8,541 bases of DNA from Candidatus Altarchaeales archaeon. GTDB lineage: Archaea > Altiarchaeota > Altiarchaeia > IMC4 > SCGC-AAA252-I15. This document shows positions 6,596 to 8,541 of the stretch, piece by piece (position 1 is the stretch's first letter; every line of letters starts with the position of its first letter). Position numbers and translations under genes: made by a program. Under the pieces are notes generated by a model that did no database searches, was not told where the DNA came from, and saw only the letters and a program-made list of their open reading frames with translations. The stretch spans positions 1 to 8,541 of the forward strand of contig WJJK01000376.1 in NCBI GenBank assembly GCA_014729705.1. Reading direction: 5' to 3'.

Positions 6596-7507
6596 TTATC
6601 CGCCTGCTTGGGGTGTCTGTGTTTTCTGTTCCAACTCTTTTTGAGCCGTCTTATAGGGTTTGGGCGCGCTCTTCCACATGCGTCGATACATTGTGATCGG
6701 GCTGATGTATCTATCGTACACCTCAAAGGTTTCTGTGAAGTAGCTTGAGTAAAGGTTTATGAGTTGGTGGGTGTTCAGCCTCTCGGAGACTATGCCTGAT
6801 ATGGATAATCTGCTTATTAATTCTTCGCACTGGGTTTCCAGGCCCTCTATAGTCTGTTTTTCTCTGGCACGTTTTTTGGCTGGAACAATTATGTAGAAGT
6901 GGCGGTCGTTTATCTGGTTGGATGATATGTATGATTTCATGTATTCTGAGAAGTGCTCAAAATAGGCTAGGGCCACGCGGTCGTCTCTTTGAAGTATTCT
7001 CCGCTTAAGATGTCTTAGGTAGTCCTCTAAATCGAGGTTCACGCTTCTCATCACAATCTGTATCGGGTAGTTCAAACCGTTTAGGAATTCCAGGAAACCG
7101 TATATCACAGTGTCTTTGTCGTTTTCGCTTAGGATTCCGAAGTTGATGGGCGTCACCCCTAAAACACCAAGTATCCTCCCGTCTTTCAGGTATACCGCGT
7201 CTGCGCGTATGCTTTTTATGTTCATGAGTTTGCGTGCGGCGGGGCTTATCCATGAGGAGGTTTTCTCCTGCCGCATGAAGTTGAACATGTTCAGAAGCAG
7301 TTTGTCTAAATCGAACATGGCGAATGAGCCGCCAAGCAGGGCGAAAGCCAGAGCCAGCACCTGTCTTAGGGGGTCTGCGACTACGTTGCCGAAGTAAATC
7401 CACCCCCCGATTCCCAAGCCGATTGCAAGGTAGATGCTTTGTTTTATTGTGAAGGGGCCGACTAGTCTCTCCTCGTATTTGATGTTTGCGGGTATCGCGT
7501 ATGGCAT
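6596..7507 (-). CDS. PrgI/VirB3-like two-TM protein fused to a TraC-like (VirB4 N-domain-like) region
   Basis: This 303-residue protein is probably the inner-membrane platform partner of the VirB4 ATPase. Residues 1-70 match the PrgI pattern: YAIPANIKYEERLVGPFTIK, a TM helix (about 21-39), a short loop and a second TM helix (about 49-65). Residues ~100-270 resemble the TraC-like/VirB4 N-terminal domain: DAVYLKDGRILGVLGVTP (103-120), FGILSENDKDTVIYGF (123-138) and YPIQIVMRSV (147-156). Then come a helical, charged stretch and a C-terminal segment ending in a Gln/Pro-rich tail. In many Gram-positive and CPR T4SS loci these parts are separate genes next to VirB4, so this looks like a fusion. The ATG is preceded by an A9 tract and no SD. 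A 47-base gap separates it from the upstream gene, and VirB4 follows after 5 bases. Confidence 0.85.
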   Translation of the reverse strand: MPYAIPANIKYEERLVGPFTIKQSIYLAIGLGIGGWIYFGNVVADPLRQVLALAFALLGGSFAMFDLDKLLLNMFNFMRQEKTSSWISPAARKLMNIKSIRADAVYLKDGRILGVLGVTPINFGILSENDKDTVIYGFLEFLNGLNYPIQIVMRSVNLDLEDYLRHLKRRILQRDDRVALAYFEHFSEYMKSYISSNQINDRHFYIIVPAKKRAREKQTIEGLETQCEELISRLSISGIVSERLNTHQLINLYSSYFTETFEVYDRYISPITMYRRMWKSAPKPYKTAQKELEQKTQTPQAGG

Positions 7508-7528
7508 AGTATGGTTTTTTTTTGGTTG

Positions 7529-7541
7529 AATTTATTATTTG
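7529..7541 (-). promoter_or_regulatory. AT-rich TATA-like stretch before the PrgI-like gene
   Basis: The minus strand reads CAAATAATAAATT about 22-34 bases before the ATG at 7507, preceded by CGAAAA, which could serve as a BRE. At the usual archaeal distance the start site would fall within a few bases of the ATG and give a nearly leaderless transcript, consistent with the lack of an SD. Weak evidence: the match to the TATA consensus is only partial. Confidence 0.3.
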
Positions 7542-7554
7542 TTTTCGAGCTTCA

Positions 7555-8541
7555 TTAATAATATCTTTGTTCGGCTTCAATGGCTTTCAGTTCACTCATC
7601 TCCTGCTTGACTTGTTTTTCTATTTTCTCCTCCTCCTCCACTGTGAAGCGGTCGTATCCTATGACTTCCTCCTCCAAATCCTCAAGCTGTTTCTGCCTTT
7701 TCTTCACGTCTTTTTCGAATTGTTTTTCGGCGTAGATTTCTTCATCCACGTCTTCGAAAAGCAGTTCAGCACGGTCTTTGAATTCTTTTTTCACCCACCA
7801 AAGCTGGGATCGTTTGGCTATCTCGTTAATCCGGTTTTGGCATCTTAATAGCACGTTGTCGTAGTACCACATATATCCTTGGCGGCTTTTATCGTCCAAC
7901 AGATCCCAGGAGGTGATCCGGAATCTAGGGTGTATCCCGTGGTTTATGTAATTTATGCGCTCGGTTTGGTTGGTTTGATTTTTATTCCAAAAAGGCAGGC
8001 TCTTTTTTTCTTTATCCTCTAATTCCTGATCCAGGGTATGCCAAAGCCACTGGCGTCTTAGCTGTAAATCCATTAAAACCTTTTTCTCCTGCTCATCCTC
8101 CCCTGTTTTCTCAAGCTCCCTGAGCCTTTTCTCGCGGGTGGGGGTGGTTTTCTCAAGCTCCTCGTATTCTTTTTTCATCCGCTCAACCTCGTATCCCTTA
8201 AGCCCGGGGTTAAGCCACCTTAGGGGTTTGGGTTGTTTTGATTGCGCTCCCTTAACCAGGAAGTGGGTTATCGCGGTTTCGTTTTGGCTTAAACCGTGTT
8301 CCCCCCACTTCTCCACCAGTTTTCTGAGTCTTCTTATGTCCAGGCTTTCATGCACCGCGTTGATGAAGCCGGTGTTTTGTTTGGGGGTGGTTTTCTCTGT
8401 CGCCAGCTTGCCGGCCCGCCCGAGGGTGTAGCCCCCCCCTATCTTGTTTGCCACGTTTGCGGCCGCGTTCTGGGGGGCTTTTATGTTCCATACCCCCTCC
8501 TTCAGGGATAACTCCACTTGGCCGCCGAAGAACTGAGCCAC
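7555..8541 (-). CDS. Unrecognised coiled-coil, Trp-rich protein of the T4SS locus (5' end probably outside the window)
   Basis: I do not recognise this protein. The 328 visible residues begin with a Gly/Ala-containing stretch (FFGGQVEL, NAAANVANKIGGGYTLGRAGK) that could be the end of a preceding domain. The rest is highly charged and mainly helical. Coiled-coil-like regions are at about 115-180 and 252-325 (for example KEYEELEKTTPTREKRLREL and KKRQKQLEDLEEEV). Between them lies a Trp/Tyr-rich stretch with RRQWLWHTL, LPFWNKNQ, RFRITSWDLL, YMWYYDNVLL and QLWWVKKEF. No TM helix or enzymatic motif is visible. The frame is open to the window edge; the GTG at 8541 could be a start but is more likely internal. 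It lies 47 bases upstream of the PrgI-like gene. Position suggests the cytoplasmic tail of a VirB6/TrbL-like membrane protein or an accessory scaffold, but this is only inference. Confidence 0.85.
   Translation of the reverse strand: MAQFFGGQVELSLKEGVWNIKAPQNAAANVANKIGGGYTLGRAGKLATEKTTPKQNTGFINAVHESLDIRRLRKLVEKWGEHGLSQNETAITHFLVKGAQSKQPKPLRWLNPGLKGYEVERMKKEYEELEKTTPTREKRLRELEKTGEDEQEKKVLMDLQLRRQWLWHTLDQELEDKEKKSLPFWNKNQTNQTERINYINHGIHPRFRITSWDLLDDKSRQGYMWYYDNVLLRCQNRINEIAKRSQLWWVKKEFKDRAELLFEDVDEEIYAEKQFEKDVKKRQKQLEDLEEEVIGYDRFTVEEEEKIEKQVKQEMSELKAIEAEQRYY

Noticed and set aside
7005..7580. Minus-strand open frame of 191 codons overlapping the PrgI-like gene
   Set aside because: Its translation is Arg/His/Lys-rich with no motif, while the overlapping PrgI-like frame has TM helices and family patterns.
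1..8541. tRNA or rRNA genes, CRISPR arrays, transposase genes, IS ends or long direct repeats
   Set aside because: I looked on both strands and saw none. Coding is dense, and the only gaps (66, 14, 39, 12, 5 and 47 bases) are too short for most of these.

Overview
The window is archaeal chromosome, and every gene I can support lies on the minus strand, so it reads from right to left. Three genes at the low-coordinate end are hallmarks of archaeal translation: ribosomal protein S6e, the gamma subunit of initiation factor aIF2, and the start of a PIN-domain protein of the Fcf1/Utp24 type. This order (S6e, aIF2 gamma, PIN) is a conserved archaeal cluster. Immediately upstream of it is SepRS, the O-phosphoseryl-tRNA(Cys) synthetase of the tRNA-dependent cysteine pathway. 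SepRS is known from methanogens, Archaeoglobi, ANME, Altiarchaeota and a few other archaeal lineages, which narrows the host. I cannot name a genus.

The right-hand 5 kb is a compact type IV secretion (T4SS) or conjugation-like gene set. In transcription order it holds: (1) the end of a large coiled-coil, Trp-rich protein of unknown function that runs off the window (8541-7555); (2) a two-TM PrgI/VirB3-like protein fused to a TraC-like/VirB4 N-domain-like region (7507-6596); (3) a VirB4-type ATPase with an extra C-terminal domain that looks like a PD-(D/E)XK nuclease (6590-4320); (4) a 49-residue four-cysteine mini-protein (4307-4158); (5) and (6) two small secreted or membrane proteins with VirB2/TrbC pilin-like topology (4161-3817 and 3777-3493). 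SepRS (3478-1919) follows the second pilin-like gene by 14 bases. A 66-base gap with a perfect 7-bp inverted repeat and a TATA-like stretch then separates it from S6e (1852-1445), aIF2 gamma (1443-238) and PIN (241-1).

Spacing within the T4SS block is tight: gaps of 47, 5, 12 and 39 bases and one ATGA overlap. This suggests one or two operons. The set has the machinery of a DNA- or protein-transfer channel: inner-membrane platform, motor and pilin-like subunits. I see no relaxase, coupling protein, integrase, att site or IS end here. The most interesting points are the ATPase-nuclease fusion, which could supply DNA processing in a system without a relaxase; the cysteine mini-protein whose stop codon overlaps the first pilin-like gene; and the placement of this machinery against core translation genes.
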